NCBI RefSeq assembly: GCF_017916325.1
Contig: NC_090155.1
Location: forward strand, 37,501-101,500
Source of the DNA: Leishmania martiniquensis
Taxonomy: Eukaryota; Euglenozoa; Kinetoplastea; Trypanosomatida; Trypanosomatidae
Length of the DNA: 64,000 nt
Direction of reading: 5' to 3'
Shown: one piece after another, positions 50,901 to 60,202 of the stretch
How positions within the stretch are numbered: position 1 is the stretch's first letter
Layout: each line of letters begins with the position of its first letter
Position numbers and translations under genes: made by a program
Notes under the pieces: model-generated
The model's input: only the letters and a program-made list of their open reading frames with translations
Databases searched by the model: none
Told to the model about the DNA's origin: nothing

Positions 50901-53900
50901 GCGCAGAGGATCCGGCAGAGTCGGCGACCGGGCAAATATCCGTGGTGCAGGTGGCGCGCGATGCCATGGAAGCCAGCAGCGCCGCCTCAGCAAAGTTCAA
51001 CGTTACATCCTCATAGCCGCCGTACTCGGCCAGCAGCTGCATCACCTGTTCGTACAACAGGTCACTCCATGCCTCTCGACTGGCAATGATCTCCGCGGCC
51101 GTAGCCGCATCCAAAACACCAGCAGACGTCGACGGCATCTCAAACAAGCCAAGCACACGCGTGTCACACAGCAACGTCGTACATACTTGGTGCAGCTGCC
51201 GGGTCAAGGTGGCGTATTTCATGCCAGTGGAGTCTGGGCGAGCGACGTACTTACGATGAGTCTGCTGCAGAAGCTCTTTTTCCTGCGCACGCAGCCTCCA
51301 TAGAATCTCGCGCTGAGGACTGTGTTGGCGCAGTGAGAGCTTCTCCGCCCAGGCAAACGCGCCATTGAGTCGATCGAGCAGCTCCAACTCCTCGGTGGCG
51401 ACCACTCGCTTGCACTCTCGCCGATACATTGGATCCACTGGGGACTGCGGCAGCAGCAAGCGGCATTTGAGGACCCAGAGAAGCGTCACCGCCGGAAGCA
51501 TGTCCACGCCGTCGCACTCATCGCGGCGAAGTTGGCGCAAAAGAGCGGCTATCAGCGTTCGCTGCCTCTCGAGGACCAAAGACGGCATTGACGCAGCGGA
51601 TGCGATGACCGTTTCCGCCTGGCCAAAGACGGAAAGCCGAGTCAGGGCCGCGGCTGAGGCCTTAGATGGCGGCAGCGGGGTTGGGGCGCAGGAGGCAAGG
51701 TCTGGGAAGCAGGCGCACAGCACTCCCACCAACTCTCGCTGCGAGTTAGTCGCCCACTCCTCCAGCGGTGACGCAGCCGCCAAGGGGCAGGTATCCAGAA
51801 AAGTAGCGAGGCCAGCCAGCGCTTGCAGGCGGGGGTTGTCGGCACGGCCGAGATCCATGACTGGCACCTGCGCACCATAGTGTACGCACTCTGCCGCGGC
51901 CGCTGCCCAGGCGCCAGCGAAGAGATGACGCGTGCCGGCGACGCCGTGGCGACTGACGAAGCGGCTCACCAGCAACGGTGTCAGTTCCGCCAGGGCCTCC
52001 AACGTGTCTGTCGGCTTTTCGAGAGCCAGCGAGTGCACGCCGCGCCAGAGGGCTAGCTCTAGCTCAGTGAAGAGTGGCAAGCGCACAGTATACGTGTCAA
52101 CGAAAGCACCCATTCGAGCCTGCAAGGCAGGGAGAAGGTGGTGCACGCTGGGCACAGGAACCACCGCTGCCACGCTGGCGTACGTGGCCACTGTGGCGCG
52201 AAGGTACAAGAGCTGCTGAAGGCACGAAAAGCCCTCGCGGAATGCGGCAGACTCCCAGAGGCGATGAAGGAGCGCCTTCGAGTCTGTCGCCACGTTCGGC
52301 GTAGGCGTTGGGCTGGCAATGCTTTGTCGCGCAGGTTTTGACGCCGATGCCGCGTCCGCAGCCGTGTTCCACACCTGTAGGAGGCGTCGCTCTTCTGCGG
52401 TGGTAATGTGGGGGGTGGGTACATAGCGGTGCAGCGGGGCCTTGTCACCAAGAAGCGGGAAGGGAAGATCGAGGTACTGCTGCAGTGAGTCCAAGAAACG
52501 TGTGGCGGCCTGAGCCAGCGCCACAGCGTCGGGCAGTGGCGGGTCCATCTTTGAGGCGGCCTTGGACACCAGCACCGTGTACGTGACGATGGGGATGTAG
52601 TTGTCAGTGTGCACACCGCACTCCTCGCTGGCGTGCTCGACCACGAGTCGCGCGAACGGCGCTGCTAAGCGGAGAAGTTGCTGAAACGCCGCGGGTGGCG
52701 CGGCAGTCGCACTGTACCTGTCAAACGCAGCCCTCAATACACCGCACAGCTGAGCCAGAGCGCTGTTCACGAAGGTGGAGCTGGTCACCTGCATCTGCGA
52801 TCCCCACAGCGCCTTCAGTGCATCTGCATGCGGGCCAAGCAGGAGGACAGCACGCGCGTACAGCACTGCGAACATCTCTGGCGAGCAATAGTCCTTCCTC
52901 ACCAATGAGAGAGCGCGCCGCGCGAGTTCAGCAGAGAGGCGGTGGCTTATCCAAAGCTGACGCGCCTTCGTGACTGCGTGGAGGGGGACACTATCGCGGC
53001 ACTGGTCCAGAACGAAGCACAGCACCAAGTCCTCCAGCCGGTGGGAATTGGCAATGTTGCGCAGTTTCCGCTCCCTCAGCTTCACAGGTTCCGCGGCGTC
53101 CTTCACGTCTTGCTTAAGTGTGCTGGCCACTTCCGAAAGAAGCAGGTGCAGCGCAAGGGCAGAACGATCAACGCGGCGGCACACAAGAGCCTTCGCTACC
53201 GGTTCGCTAGCACCTGCGGCTTCTGCACCTTCCGCAGCATCGGCAGCCTGGTCGAACATCTCGTCACCACGGCAACCCAGTCGCAGTGCGCGCAGCACCT
53301 CCACCGTCTCGTCATCAAAAGGCTCAGTGTCGCCTTCATCGGCGTCGCGGTCCATCGTACAGCGTAGCAGCTCGAGAAGCTCCGGCTTGAAGCCGACCCA
53401 GTGGCCACTGCGATTGTGGATGTATCGGTGCAGAATCAGCCTCTCCAAGTCGGCGACGAGGCTGCTGGGACGTAGAAGGCGGCTCGTCCGCAGTAGCGTG
53501 AACACACTTGGTGCCCCAGCAGACAGCGCATCGCTGAGCTGCGCAGACCCGGTGTGCTGAGAGTCAGCATGAAAGCCGACCGATACAAACGTGTGGTGGT
53601 ACCGCAGCAGACGGGAAAGTAAGCCCACCGGCGGCGGCTTCAGCGGCACGATAGAGGTGATCGCTTCGTCTGCACCCTGGGCATGCTGCAGCAATCCGTG
53701 CCGCTCCTGCGCCGCGACCGATGCGTGGGCGACAAGGGCCATACTCTCTGTGGATGGGATGGCTACTGGTGCCACGTACAGCTCAACGGCACGGTTGCGC
53801 ATGGCACGAGAGATCTCGCCATAGCGCGGATTCAGCGTGGCAAAAAGGCGGAAACGAGGATTCGGCCGAACCACGCGCACCTCCCCCTTCACGACGCCCT

Positions 53901-56900
53901 GCTCATTCACAAAAAGAACGCCATTCGGCTCCACGAGTGGGTTCAGTCGGTCCAGAACGCTCGCGTTGCAGTAGTTGACGTTGTCCAATACGAGCCAGTG
54001 TCCCTGCAGCATCGCCTCGAGCACGAGAGAGTCACGCCACTCGAACTCGCCTTGCTTGCCCTCCACCTGATCGAATCCGCCCAGCAAGTCAACTGTGTCG
54101 CAGCTTGCAGTCATGGAGAAGGTCACCAGCTTAGCCCCGGCAAGGGCGGCGGCGGTGCGCAGCGCAAAGGTCTTGCCAGCGCCGGAGGGGCCCACCAGCA
54201 AAGCAAACTGATTCTGCTCGACACATACGAGCAGCGACTTGACAAGGTGCGCCTGTGAAGGAAGGAGCAGCAGCGAGCTTAGCTGCTGTGCGTCTGCGGC
54301 GCTGATGGCAGCGGTCTCGCGCTGCACGAGTCGCTTCTTTGCGAAGTACACGGCGCCGTCGTGGATGAGGAAGTCCGAATCACACCCGTTTTCCACGTCC
54401 CTCTCGACCTCTGCCTTCGAAAAGCACGACTCGAGCGCCTGGCGGCACCGCGCCATATCCTCATCGGTGCGCATGCGCTGGATAAAAAGCATGTCAGCAA
54501 ACATCGTCGGTCGCTCACGCGCCTCGTACGACTGCAGAAGCTTTGCCCAGCGAAGCACATCGCGCAGGTTGAACTCCCATGGGCTCCCCCGCAAGCCGTA
54601 CGCACGGAGAACCATCGTGTCGTGCTGAAGTCGGCCCACAAAGTCAACCATGCGCCGCAGCGTCGCCGCTTCGATATCGGGGCACACCGCCTGAGCTATC
54701 ACAATTAGGTCACTCACCTCTAACGCCTCAACGTGCACTTTGATGAAGCGATTGACGAAACTGCACGGCAGACCCTTGCGGCCGCCACCCTCTAGCAGCG
54801 GGTTCTGGCAAGCGAACACGCGGAAATCGGGGTGTGCGTGAAACTCCTCGTTCAGTTCAGGGATAAAGGCGGTCGAGCGGTGGTCGAGCAAGGCGTTCAG
54901 TCCCTCCAGCACCGACTGGCTTGCTAGATTCAGCTCGTCTAAAATCACCCACGAGCCCTCTTTCAGGGCCCGCAACAGAGCGCCGTCCGACCATACAAAC
55001 TGCGGGCCCTTCACCTGACCTCGCCCGTCGCACGGCTGCCGCAGCTTCAGTTCATCCCCCGCCGTTGCGGTCCACTCTTCTCCCTCTGCTACGGCCGCAA
55101 TCTCCTGCTCCACTACATCACCAGGGCTTGGCAGATAGGTGCCAAAGAGGTCCATGATGTCCGTCTGCTCGCTTAAGTTGATACGAACCACCGGCCGGCC
55201 CAGCGCGCAGCCGAGCGCCTCTACAATGCTGGTTTTGCCCACGCCCGGGCTACCTTCCAGGAGAACCGCCTTCTTTACGAGGCTCGCCCGCATTAGTTTG
55301 GACAAATTGCGCCGCGTTGCTGGAGCGCCGAAGAAGAAGCGGCCCTGCATCGACGGCGGCAGCTGCGGCTCCGTCATGGCCTCACACACCTCCCAGAACG
55401 GCTTCGCAAGCAGGGCCTTGTGGTCGACTGGCGCGTGTCCGTACTGCATCACCTCCTGCACCGCGTGCGACGTGCAGCTGCTCTTCATCGCCGCACACGA
55501 CGCCTCCGACTGACCGGTGCCGACACCAATGCCATCAAGTATCACAGCGTCGAGCCCCTGCAGGAAGGCGACCTCAGGCGGGCACCGGCCGTGGGCAGCG
55601 TTCATGAAGGACACCCAGCTGATGATGTCACGGATACTGATGTGCTGTGGTAAGCCCGTCGTGGCAGTCGACTGCGAGACGCGGCAGAGCACGGACGCCA
55701 TGTGAGGGGCCCACAGCGCCAGCCCCGCCTCGAGGCGGCGTGATAGAATCATGCCCACCTCCGTAACGTCCGTAGTGGGGCGAACGTAGATTTCCGTGAA
55801 ACGATTGCGCAGGGCAGGCGACAGCTCCTTCTTGCCGAAGTCTCCACCAGGATTCATAGTTGCCATGACGAGGAATCGCTCATGCGCTACAATGCAGTCT
55901 GCGCTACTCTTCTCCGCCAGTGTAACACAGCGGGACGGCTCCAGAACGCTGTTTAGTCGCTCCAAAACACTGTCCTCAGTGAGCGAAATCTCATCCAGCA
56001 CAAACATGTCACCCTCGAGCATGCTCTGCACCAGCGGCCCGTTGCGCCACTCGAAGAGCGCCTGATCGCGTCGATCCGGTGGCGACGGTCGGAGACTGCC
56101 GAGAAAATCGGATGCCTCTGTGTGCTGGTGGCAGTTCAAGATGTGGAGCGGGATGCCTAGCAGCGCCGCCCATAGCTGGCAAACTGTGGTCTTGCTGCTC
56201 CCCGTTTCGCCAACGAGCAAAACAGGCTCCTTGTGCTCCAGGCAAATGCCAACAACCGTGAAAAGGCGTAGCATCGACTCCGTCCATACAATTTTAAAGT
56301 CGTCAATGGCACCACTTTCAATCTGGCTAAAGTACTTGTGTACATATGGCCAGTGCGATGGGTGGTAAATGGCCTTGTCGTCCAGCTCCGCTTTGGTCGC
56401 CGACTCGATAACGTCACGCACAACCTGGCGCTCACTCAGCTTGCGGCACCGCTCACCCAACAGCAAAAAGCCGTGCTCCGCCAGCTGCTGATACGTTTCC
56501 GGCTTCCGCTCCGCCCACCGAAACAAATCACGAGGTGTTATGAAGCCATGACGCCCGGCAAAGATCTGAGAGTTCTGGCGGTGTATTTGCAACGCTGTCA
56601 TCACCTCTACCATCTTTTCCGCAAAACTCTGTGGAAGTGAGTAACGGCGGCATAAAATAGTACTGATCTCCGTCGTTGGGATTTCGTCGACAGTAATTTC
56701 GAGGAAGCGGTTGCGAAAGGCGCGGGAAAGCATCTTACGGCCACTGTAAAGGCCGGCTGGATTCTGCGTCGCAAAGATGCGAAGCTGCGGGTGAGGCTTG
56801 ATGATTTCTTGGGTGTCGGGAACGAACAGCTCACAGTTATCATCAAGAAGACGGTTGAGGGCCTCGAGCACGTCGGTAGGGGCAAGGTTCAGCTCATCCA

Positions 56901-59379
56901 ACACCACCCAGTAGCCATGACGAACCGCGTTCACTAGAATGCCATCGACGTAGCGCAGCTTTCCAAGCTCATCAGTCACATAGTGGCCCAGGTACTCCTG
57001 GACCTCGGTGCTGTCATGGTTGTTGATACGCACGAATTTGTTGCCGGTCAGCTCTGCAAGATACTTCACCATGGAGCTTTTTCCAGAGGATGTGGGGCCC
57101 TCGAGCAGTACCGGACGATTCGCAAAAACTGCACGGCTAAGATTCGTCAGGTGGCCTTTGACGCTGTCAGTGAGGATAAATGCCTCGTCGCAATACGGAG
57201 TCTCTGTGCCTGCAGGAATCCATATATGCTCGTATGCGATAAACGATCCCTTCTTCGGGGCGGTCGGCAGGGTAGGTGAGTTCGGGCGCCTCCCGCGGAA
57301 GATATTCTTGATAATAAGCTGCTCCACAACCGCGTGGAACTGACGCTGCAGAGGGGTAGCGAACCCAAGAAGTAGCCCGTCGAGCAAAGCGATCGTGAAA
57401 CCGTAAAGTGGCGTGGCGCGGCGCACGTACGAGAGAGCGCGTGTCAGTGTGCGCAGACTGAACGACGGCGCCTTCGACTCACCGTCCAAGGCACACAGCT
57501 TTGTTTTAGCATTGTTGACGCAGTCGAGAAAAAAATCCGTGATTTCGTCCACCTTTGGGTCTGCCGTAAGAAAGCCGATGTACTCTCTGACCACAATGTT
57601 GATGTCGTTTCGGTTGAACGGCTCGCTCACGTAGTATTCGACGAACCGCGAGCGCAGAGAGGGTGGCAGGTCTTTTTTCCCGACATCAGTAGCCGGATTC
57701 ATGTTCGCAAACACGTGGAAGTTCTTGTGGCGCATGATCGGCTCTGACGAGTCCTTATCAGTGAGAAAAAGGCGGTCAACATCGCCGAGCACAGAGGAAA
57801 CACGCTCCAGCACCTCTGTACTGGCCAGATTGAGCTCATCCAGCAGAATCCAGTGCCCCTCGCGCCACGCCCTAACAAGGGAGCCTTCCTCAAAGTGAAA
57901 CGCAAAGTTCGCTCTTGTCTTTTCCACAGTGTCCAGCAGCTCCTCTGCCTTCTGCTCCAGCTCCTCCCATAATTGCTGCACCGGCACATCGTACTTGACC
58001 GTTGCGCTCTTCGACCTGAAGGAGCCGCACCCTTTGATGATCTGATGCAGCGCGCGGTCCCATCTACGGCCATTGATAGAGCGCTGCAGTATGTCAAGAA
58101 AGTGTGCGTTCTTTTCAACATTGAAGCACGCAGCGAACAGATCCGTAAAGCTGCTGTAGAGGCCCCGTACCGCCACACCGACGTCCAATGGTTTCCACCC
58201 GCCCATGAAATCCGACGAGTCCGTCTGCTGGTTGAGGTTGTGCACGATAAGCGACTGTCCCAGCTGATCCGCAAGATACTGTACAATAAACGTCTTTCCC
58301 ACACCCGTTTCACCAGTAAGTAGTACGTGCTCGTGCGATTCTACTGCTGCCGCAAGCCTCTCCAAGAGAGACATGGCGTGCGTCGTCGGTGCAAATGCAA
58401 CACGACTGTCGCGCGAAAGTCCAGAAACAGTAGAAATAAGCGGAATGCAGACCCTCCCCACGGAATACGAGTCCGTGAGAAGAGACTCTTGCGGCTTGCA
58501 ATCCAGAACAAGAGGCTCCGCCATATTGATCGGCACCCCGCAAGCTTCCGAGATCATCTTCAGCACCCCGGCACGTTCATTTCCCGGAGGATACTTTGCT
58601 ACCAGACAGTCAAACGCCTCTTTCATCATGATCTCCCGCATGCGGGAGGAGATAAAGGTCGGGGCGCTTTTGCTATTAGCATTATCATAAAACAGCGTGC
58701 TTGAAAGACGCTTACTTACTCGTTTACTCCACCTCAGGAGATTTTGCAGTCCAACGAGGCTCGCGCCAGATGTTGGAGAGGCCAGTGTCGCTAGGCTCTG
58801 GACGATGGGCAAGGGAACGTTGCTGTACGTATGGTTAACAATGGTGCACATTTCTTCCGCTGTCAGGCTTTCCATAATAACAGTTCCCCAAAGCTCAGCG
58901 TAGGGCACGGAGTTCGACTTGCGTGTCAGTAAAGCTGTACCAGAAGAGTAGAGCTGCTGCGTCGCAATCAGTTTAAACCTGTCATGTGCGCGCAAAAACT
59001 TGTTCTTGTCCGGTATAAAGAGGGTCGAGCTTTCGAGGAGTGAGAGAATCACGGAGAAGACGTCGAACGAGGCGAGGTCGATATCTTCCATGAGAACCCA
59101 ATACCCCTTCTGCACAGCTAACGTCAGCGGTCCCGGCACCCAGTGGAAGGCTCCTGGCGTCCGACTCGCGCTAAACTTGCCGAGAAGATCTTTACTGTCA
59201 AACGTATCGTCCACATTCACTTGAATCATAGTTTCTTTTGCCGCATACTTTTCTGCGAGATGATGAACTGACGCGCTTTTTCCACATCCGATCTCGCCTT
59301 GGATAAGGACTGCATTGCTAGTTTCCAGGGCCAGCTGGATGCTCTCCAGATTTCGCGTCACCGTCGGCGTTAGAATCAT
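44926..59379 (-). CDS. MDN1: Midasin (REA1), AAA+ ribosome-assembly ATPase
   Basis: A 4817-residue dynein-like AAA+ ATPase that remodels pre-60S ribosomes by removing assembly factors in the nucleolus and nucleoplasm. Six AAA modules are visible from the N-terminus (53.6-59.38 kb), with P-loops GEIGCGKS, GETGVGKT, GPTSSGKS, GETGSSKT, GSPGVGKT and GPSGAGKT. Most Walker B motifs are LDELNLA-type; AAA1 has MEDIDLA and AAA6 LDNVNY. A long helical linker follows (about 47.6-53.6 kb), then a D/E-rich acidic region (about 46.0-47.5 kb). The C-terminal MIDAS/VWA domain has the metal motif DDSLS (about 45.7 kb), a conserved Thr (ATDMK) and FIIGDGQITEN. The frame runs on to 59538, but that N-terminus is hydrophobic and lies in pyrimidine-rich sequence ahead of the likely splice acceptor (59405-59400). 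The chosen ATG starts MILTPTVTRNLESI. Yeast Rea1 is about 4900 residues, so the gene looks full length. Confidence 0.97.
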   Translation of the reverse strand: MILTPTVTRNLESIQLALETSNAVLIQGEIGCGKSASVHHLAEKYAAKETMIQVNVDDTFDSKDLLGKFSASRTPGAFHWVPGPLTLAVQKGYWVLMEDIDLASFDVFSVILSLLESSTLFIPDKNKFLRAHDRFKLIATQQLYSSGTALLTRKSNSVPYAELWGTVIMESLTAEEMCTIVNHTYSNVPLPIVQSLATLASPTSGASLVGLQNLLRWSKRVSKRLSSTLFYDNANSKSAPTFISSRMREIMMKEAFDCLVAKYPPGNERAGVLKMISEACGVPINMAEPLVLDCKPQESLLTDSYSVGRVCIPLISTVSGLSRDSRVAFAPTTHAMSLLERLAAAVESHEHVLLTGETGVGKTFIVQYLADQLGQSLIVHNLNQQTDSSDFMGGWKPLDVGVAVRGLYSSFTDLFAACFNVEKNAHFLDILQRSINGRRWDRALHQIIKGCGSFRSKSATVKYDVPVQQLWEELEQKAEELLDTVEKTRANFAFHFEEGSLVRAWREGHWILLDELNLASTEVLERVSSVLGDVDRLFLTDKDSSEPIMRHKNFHVFANMNPATDVGKKDLPPSLRSRFVEYYVSEPFNRNDINIVVREYIGFLTADPKVDEITDFFLDCVNNAKTKLCALDGESKAPSFSLRTLTRALSYVRRATPLYGFTIALLDGLLLGFATPLQRQFHAVVEQLIIKNIFRGRRPNSPTLPTAPKKGSFIAYEHIWIPAGTETPYCDEAFILTDSVKGHLTNLSRAVFANRPVLLEGPTSSGKSSMVKYLAELTGNKFVRINNHDSTEVQEYLGHYVTDELGKLRYVDGILVNAVRHGYWVVLDELNLAPTDVLEALNRLLDDNCELFVPDTQEIIKPHPQLRIFATQNPAGLYSGRKMLSRAFRNRFLEITVDEIPTTEISTILCRRYSLPQSFAEKMVEVMTALQIHRQNSQIFAGRHGFITPRDLFRWAERKPETYQQLAEHGFLLLGERCRKLSERQVVRDVIESATKAELDDKAIYHPSHWPYVHKYFSQIESGAIDDFKIVWTESMLRLFTVVGICLEHKEPVLLVGETGSSKTTVCQLWAALLGIPLHILNCHQHTEASDFLGSLRPSPPDRRDQALFEWRNGPLVQSMLEGDMFVLDEISLTEDSVLERLNSVLEPSRCVTLAEKSSADCIVAHERFLVMATMNPGGDFGKKELSPALRNRFTEIYVRPTTDVTEVGMILSRRLEAGLALWAPHMASVLCRVSQSTATTGLPQHISIRDIISWVSFMNAAHGRCPPEVAFLQGLDAVILDGIGVGTGQSEASCAAMKSSCTSHAVQEVMQYGHAPVDHKALLAKPFWEVCEAMTEPQLPPSMQGRFFFGAPATRRNLSKLMRASLVKKAVLLEGSPGVGKTSIVEALGCALGRPVVRINLSEQTDIMDLFGTYLPSPGDVVEQEIAAVAEGEEWTATAGDELKLRQPCDGRGQVKGPQFVWSDGALLRALKEGSWVILDELNLASQSVLEGLNALLDHRSTAFIPELNEEFHAHPDFRVFACQNPLLEGGGRKGLPCSFVNRFIKVHVEALEVSDLIVIAQAVCPDIEAATLRRMVDFVGRLQHDTMVLRAYGLRGSPWEFNLRDVLRWAKLLQSYEARERPTMFADMLFIQRMRTDEDMARCRQALESCFSKAEVERDVENGCDSDFLIHDGAVYFAKKRLVQRETAAISAADAQQLSSLLLLPSQAHLVKSLLVCVEQNQFALLVGPSGAGKTFALRTAAALAGAKLVTFSMTASCDTVDLLGGFDQVEGKQGEFEWRDSLVLEAMLQGHWLVLDNVNYCNASVLDRLNPLVEPNGVLFVNEQGVVKGEVRVVRPNPRFRLFATLNPRYGEISRAMRNRAVELYVAPVAIPSTESMALVAHASVAAQERHGLLQHAQGADEAITSIVPLKPPPVGLLSRLLRYHHTFVSVGFHADSQHTGSAQLSDALSAGAPSVFTLLRTSRLLRPSSLVADLERLILHRYIHNRSGHWVGFKPELLELLRCTMDRDADEGDTEPFDDETVEVLRALRLGCRGDEMFDQAADAAEGAEAAGASEPVAKALVCRRVDRSALALHLLLSEVASTLKQDVKDAAEPVKLRERKLRNIANSHRLEDLVLCFVLDQCRDSVPLHAVTKARQLWISHRLSAELARRALSLVRKDYCSPEMFAVLYARAVLLLGPHADALKALWGSQMQVTSSTFVNSALAQLCGVLRAAFDRYSATAAPPAAFQQLLRLAAPFARLVVEHASEECGVHTDNYIPIVTYTVLVSKAASKMDPPLPDAVALAQAATRFLDSLQQYLDLPFPLLGDKAPLHRYVPTPHITTAEERRLLQVWNTAADAASASKPARQSIASPTPTPNVATDSKALLHRLWESAAFREGFSCLQQLLYLRATVATYASVAAVVPVPSVHHLLPALQARMGAFVDTYTVRLPLFTELELALWRGVHSLALEKPTDTLEALAELTPLLVSRFVSRHGVAGTRHLFAGAWAAAAAECVHYGAQVPVMDLGRADNPRLQALAGLATFLDTCPLAAASPLEEWATNSQRELVGVLCACFPDLASCAPTPLPPSKASAAALTRLSVFGQAETVIASAASMPSLVLERQRTLIAALLRQLRRDECDGVDMLPAVTLLWVLKCRLLLPQSPVDPMYRRECKRVVATEELELLDRLNGAFAWAEKLSLRQHSPQREILWRLRAQEKELLQQTHRKYVARPDSTGMKYATLTRQLHQVCTTLLCDTRVLGLFEMPSTSAGVLDAATAAEIIASREAWSDLLYEQVMQLLAEYGGYEDVTLNFAEAALLASMASRATCTTDICPVADSAGSSALSRTLFSRAETLRLLQFPPPLVRALPVPPLQHTSSLLRHRVVYLDSCLFLLSGTVPQGMSRDFVENVFAQYRSLFRQIEEWETQERQADQLAVMYKEKATVIEGDDEKLMRKLRELFPSYETEFSVDALEDDTTEQSERKKAEEQQDGRRAKFARILFRERNGAYLRHLVEVHRSFYWRLISCRIAEAATAPSATSPQSAALLVAFQHRFDALAAELHSFSASSGSASGAVGMEEQLLKNGFAARVSLLRADMRGAAFSLEERREEGFNIFLDTDVYELSRFSTPLQTLLDAVQRLAKQFPDTPSLQRCLRIGRKIAALPGMSTPLMKVMVGCEVLLRECYEWERNASHEVSLMRHMTELSSFVLRWRRLELHCWAYVFQAKRAELELQAAQQWFTLYDLLLGESVRLGSNSDESSNIAELDAETPLLRRCRAAFDHVSRFMWDAILGDFSVRLRLIQGFGFQLLAAEGAQAPLANTVLHICDFFAQFETLVERQRDTAVRPIEEDIAEFTKIMRWEDANYYAVRATAEKSHMKMARTLGSLEEALRTPVLKVVTAEEQRCEDDASLGFALPTKVNAKSKKAKLARGLAGPGGKGATYAGKRQRNGKAISAATDNPAGGAVATAEDPALQLLSRNVHLEQAHTFLRDAAQEVIENVTTLQQPKTPNQMKVRALKALFDRLSEAGVPHTHESQVSAWEVLFSTTEAMLGCREAHHDQTTAAARLSAAAAQHYRFARWLQRLREVERRPHHDLSAAQAKRATGIAESLFANAVSVAATLCELFHLHEELYVLEVAVQHSAPASGGDASGSGVGHAVSRTLLDDLVEVACLIQSVCSGLMWMAQQPHMLAGNATEDLGLVSELTSVTNELWVVCTSYEPLRRSAVSAVPPGVSTVCFDVLHRVLGVVCRIQACGLLSIAAAAKPLVAAVTDVLARHEQPSMQTNERPAAEAKRRRTEQLPKLWAQRLRDAIEELSDALNPCGEGEGVVLEDDAGAPSATAATDAETRASGHSSSESDADTPQRESTVYARYTTHVAAVHEALQRLVPVLEDLLTSLVSVEDAATAAASTSPALPRTCALSAGEKAELLPRLSVCRREVQRARDAWSTVLDAQCSFGVIISRLFTVLLKKGFCKTEDEEPDDGEGDGEGGGQQNGTGMDDGQGEKDVTDQIDNEDQLMNMKDREEVSDDEKDEGDEDKAADVETDFNGRKEQRSESDEEGDDSEREMGDVDDSTEQTRKKSKKDAGDMDDMNEDAGSAAEDVPEDDLAEGDENCEENEETGGFDDKADEIRDADEERSGAHDLVGDDAKSEMDEDGSDGGDSVEHSDAEGEEREESVRDDKLPSDADEEPGEGDFASEDRADSGAETDGGHSEFGEEEMEQQDRDDDAGETSDMEDASDGPDENVYEGGQQDDLEGHESTENPDKDKKKDTSIKNRTEQAANEEEQPGAEQEQDDAGQNWKKQQEQNEQAQRRDNTEQTRSQHNPYRAIKEALQWHQRQLQQLNLNKQVEVTDEKDERAAEKLPKPDQADGQEDVEEFDWDEDGDHEGLAAAEQTEAKPTEAEEPEEDESHSDGSGEEDEDQSTDALQDARRKRRQSKDELTELGKEAAEATAKRSKKVRTTACEEEASAPEETEDDDDSTMKDSQGAAAEANAKLERGRQLWLEQETAVQGLSQQLCEQLRLILAPTLADKLQGDYKTGKRLNMKRIIPYIASQFKKDRIWLRRTKPNKRTYQILVALDDSLSMRCNNAGVLSCRAVALIAKALQQLEAGEFGVACFGKETHVVHPLEEPFLTDSGPRLFSEITFEQKATDMKLLLETTLDYLDKARDRMRGQTRSTTQQLQQIMFIIGDGQITENRADLRQLMVRAEENHQMVVFVLLDIKAAGRDAAAPSTAPAATPAAAAAPVRAKSLQGLSTAERMRLLKADREERLQRVQSNSILDMQIVEFQASRVVRRPYMEDFPFPYYLIIRDIQNLPEIIADAMRQWFELLNAGV
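54170..54200 (-). other. Midasin AAA6 P-loop (GPSGAGKT)
   Basis: Canonical Walker A. Its partner Walker B reads LVLDNVNY, with Asp-Asn instead of Asp-Glu, so this site may bind but not turn over nucleotide. Confidence 0.75.
56187..56222 (-). other. Midasin AAA4 P-loop with Gly-to-Ser change
   Basis: The encoded stretch reads VLLVGETGSSKTTV. The second-to-last Gly of the GxxxxGK[ST] consensus is Ser here (AGC), while the Lys and Thr are kept. Walker B (FVLDEISL) is intact. Confidence 0.7.
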
Positions 59380-59399
59380 GGCGACATTCACCGCAAAGG

Positions 59400-59440
59400 C
59401 TGTCTGACCAGAACACAATGGGAAGATAGTTTGATTTTTT
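59400..59440 (-). promoter_or_regulatory. Probable trans-splicing signal of midasin
   Basis: The minus strand shows a pyrimidine-rich tract with two AGs (59405-59404 and 59401-59400), about 20-25 nt ahead of the chosen ATG at 59379. This argues that the upstream in-frame ATGs are not used. Confidence 0.5.
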
Positions 59441-60202
59441 TTGAGGGGCATTACGAACACCGCAAAAGAATGCACCCATGAAGTGAAAAATGCAAGAATG
59501 AATAATAATGAGATAAGAATCATGAGACGCAGCACCACCGCCAGACACGTCTGTGAAAAGGAATCGTCACCGCGTTCTCAGACTGTTACGGCAAGCTCTA
59601 CGAAGCGCTGAGGAGGCAGTAGGTTACACCACATCTGTAGCGTGCGGGACTGGTTTTTGCCCGACTAGAGTGTCACCGATGCCCTACATTTCTCAAAATG
59701 CAGGTTTTTTGCTCATGGAACAGCACCTCTGTGTTTTATTGTAGTAGTTATGCACTTTATTCCGTAACAAGATCACATAGTACAGGTGGCTCCAACCTCC
59801 TGCAGTGCCCCAGAAGCTCCTGATGCCCTTCAGTAACGAGCTCTCTGTTCGCCCGGCGAAAGGGCACTCTGCAAAACAGAAGGCTCAGCGCTTGTACAAG
59901 TGACTAGGCAGAAGCGGATGCCAAGTTCTCGGTAGCACGTCCCCCAATATCGGACTGCAGCCGCTCCTAGTGTGCACAAGCAGCTCTTTGAGGCGGCTCG
60001 AGTAGAGGGCTTGTCAATGATACAGTGGCGCACTTCATGCGAGGAGACCAGGTGTGACAAGCGACTTTTTTCAGGGGGAGAGAAAGGAGGACACGATGAT
60101 GATGCAGCTAGTAAATTTTCAAGTAAGCAGAGGTCAGGGCGAATAATTCGCACCTCGCACAAACTCCACCTAAGAGAGATGGGAATAGCACATACTCAGT
60201 AA

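Noticed and set aside
59830..60162. 110-codon minus-strand frame in the divergent switch region
   Set aside because: Starts with TTG and contains no further Met; no resemblance to a protein; region expected to be regulatory.
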